Assembly (NCBI RefSeq): GCF_030915385.1
Contig: NZ_CP133268.1
Location: 3,942,001 to 4,006,000, forward strand
Direction: 5' to 3'
Length of the DNA stretch: 64,000 nucleotides
DNA from: Neobacillus sp. PS3-12
GTDB lineage: Bacteria > Bacillota > Bacilli > Bacillales > Cytobacillaceae
The notes beneath the pieces were generated by a model. It made no database searches and was not told the DNA's origin. It saw nothing but the letters and a program-made list of their open reading frames with translations. The position numbers and the translations under genes are program-made. Positions 63,192-64,000 of this stretch are shown piece by piece. Within the stretch, counting starts at the first letter, position 1. Every line of letters begins with the position of its first letter.

Positions 63192-64000
63192 ATGTCGTCA
63201 TACAATTGGTTGGATGCAATTAATGTAACAGAAGAAATGCTAAAACAAACTGACACCCGCTTGCCTGTGATCTGGATCAGCGCATTGGATTGTACAGGGT
63301 GCAAAGAAGCTTTTACCCGTTCATCTGAGCCATCATCCCTGGATACCATTCTTAATTTTATTTCTTTAGAGTACAGTGAACTTCTTTCAACTGCCAGCGG
63401 ATACCAAGCGGAAGAGCATAAAGAAACCATCTTCGAAAAGTATAAGGGTCAATATGTTTTGGTGGTTGAGGGCGGAATCCCGGGAAGTGATGACTTTCTG
63501 ATGATTGCAGGGAAATCTGTCAGAGAAGAAATTATTCATGCGGCAGCACACGCAAAGACCGTTATTGCTGTTGGAAGCTGCTCTGCCTGGGGGGAATTCC
63601 TGGGGCTGGGTTAAACCCAACCAATTCAGTGGACCTAAGAACCGTTGTTCCAGAGGGGATCCCTGTTGCCCTTGTACCAGGATGTCCGCCAATACCAGAA
63701 GTGATCATTGGGACATTGCTGCACGTTCACTTTCATGACGAATTGCCAGAACTGGATAAAAAGCTTCGCCCTAAAATGTTTTATCAAATGACTGTACATA
63801 TGACCTGCCACAGAAAACCATTTTTTGATCAAAAACTGTATGCAGAGTCTTATGATGATGAAAATGCCAAAAAAGGCTACTGCTTGTTTAAATTGGGCTG
63901 CAAAGGTCCTACAGCCTTTAATTCCTGTGAAACATTGGGGATTGACCGCTGTATCGCTGCCGGATTTTGCTGTATTGCCTGTTCAGAAAAAGGCGTTTGG
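63192..64000 (+). pseudogene. NiFe hydrogenase small subunit, frameshifted and cut by the window edge
   Basis: The ATG follows AAAGGAGATCATGAT. The small subunit passes electrons from the NiFe site through three Fe-S clusters. The proximal cluster ligands are seen as DCTGC near the start, GSCSAWG and PGCPP. Later H/C ligands are MTCHRKP, LGCKGPTAFNSC and CCIACSEKG. The first frame stops at 63614; the second continues as GLNPTNSVDLRTVVPEGIPV to the edge. The break lies in a G6 run (63589-63594), where G7 gives the expected SAWGGIPGAGLNP. No twin-arginine signal is visible at the N-terminus, so the enzyme may be cytoplasmic. The large subunit would follow outside the window. Confidence 0.88.

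Overview
The window reads as a low-GC endospore-forming Bacillaceae chromosome. The evidence is strong AGGAGG-type ribosome binding sites, a gerK-type germinant receptor operon, an RsbK/RsbM-like signalling pair, perfect or near-perfect cre sites and many UUCG- or T-tailed terminators. The genus cannot be fixed from sequence alone; a Neobacillus/Bacillus-like species is a reasonable guess.

Region 1 (1-24277) is an accessory, defence-rich island. From the left edge it holds an RNase H fused to an RnlA-like (RNase LS) toxin domain, which runs off the window. Next come a decayed excisionase-like gene, two orphan small proteins, and a 1597-residue PD-(D/E)XK nuclease-STAND NTPase. A three-gene rolling-circle (HUH) replication operon follows, then a complete type I restriction-modification locus (hsdM-hsdS-hsdR) and an AAA+ ATPase/S8 subtilase pair. 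About 2.1 kb (3209-5329) is eroded DNA with no credible gene.

Region 2 (24278-35027) is an integration scar zone. A 43-bp sequence that looks like the 3' end of a tRNA gene occurs three times (24278, 26414, 34985). Two copies are followed by the same ~350 bp, ending in the tail of a tyrosine integrase. The enclosed segments carry a secreted L-asparaginase, an integrase and a Tn3 transposase remnant, a gerK-type operon with both membrane subunits frameshifted, a fused remnant of serine dehydratase and glucokinase, fructose-bisphosphate aldolase and a HAD phosphatase. I read this as serial integration at one tRNA gene whose intact copy should lie beyond the left edge.

Region 3 (35182-49708) is a tricarboxylate utilisation locus. 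It has a divergent LysR regulator, an MFS transporter, a 53-residue protein, the full citrate lyase set (citC-citD-citE-citF-citX-citG), a second frameshifted copy of the transporter, a PrpF-like isomerase and TcuA/TcuB-like tricarballylate dehydrogenase components. Four of its upstream regions share an AT-rich element, suggesting co-regulation.

Region 4 (49841-64000) has a decayed PTS permease tail, a small zinc-ribbon protein, GapN, and a signalling cassette: RsbK-like hybrid kinase, CheR/RsbM-like methyltransferase with an apparent ATA start, REC-PAS kinase and sugar-binding protein. A fructose operon follows in which fruK has been deleted to its two ends and fruA is frameshifted. The last gene is a NiFe hydrogenase small subunit, also frameshifted. 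Several frameshifts are 1-bp losses in homopolymers, so sequencing error must be excluded before calling them pseudogenes.
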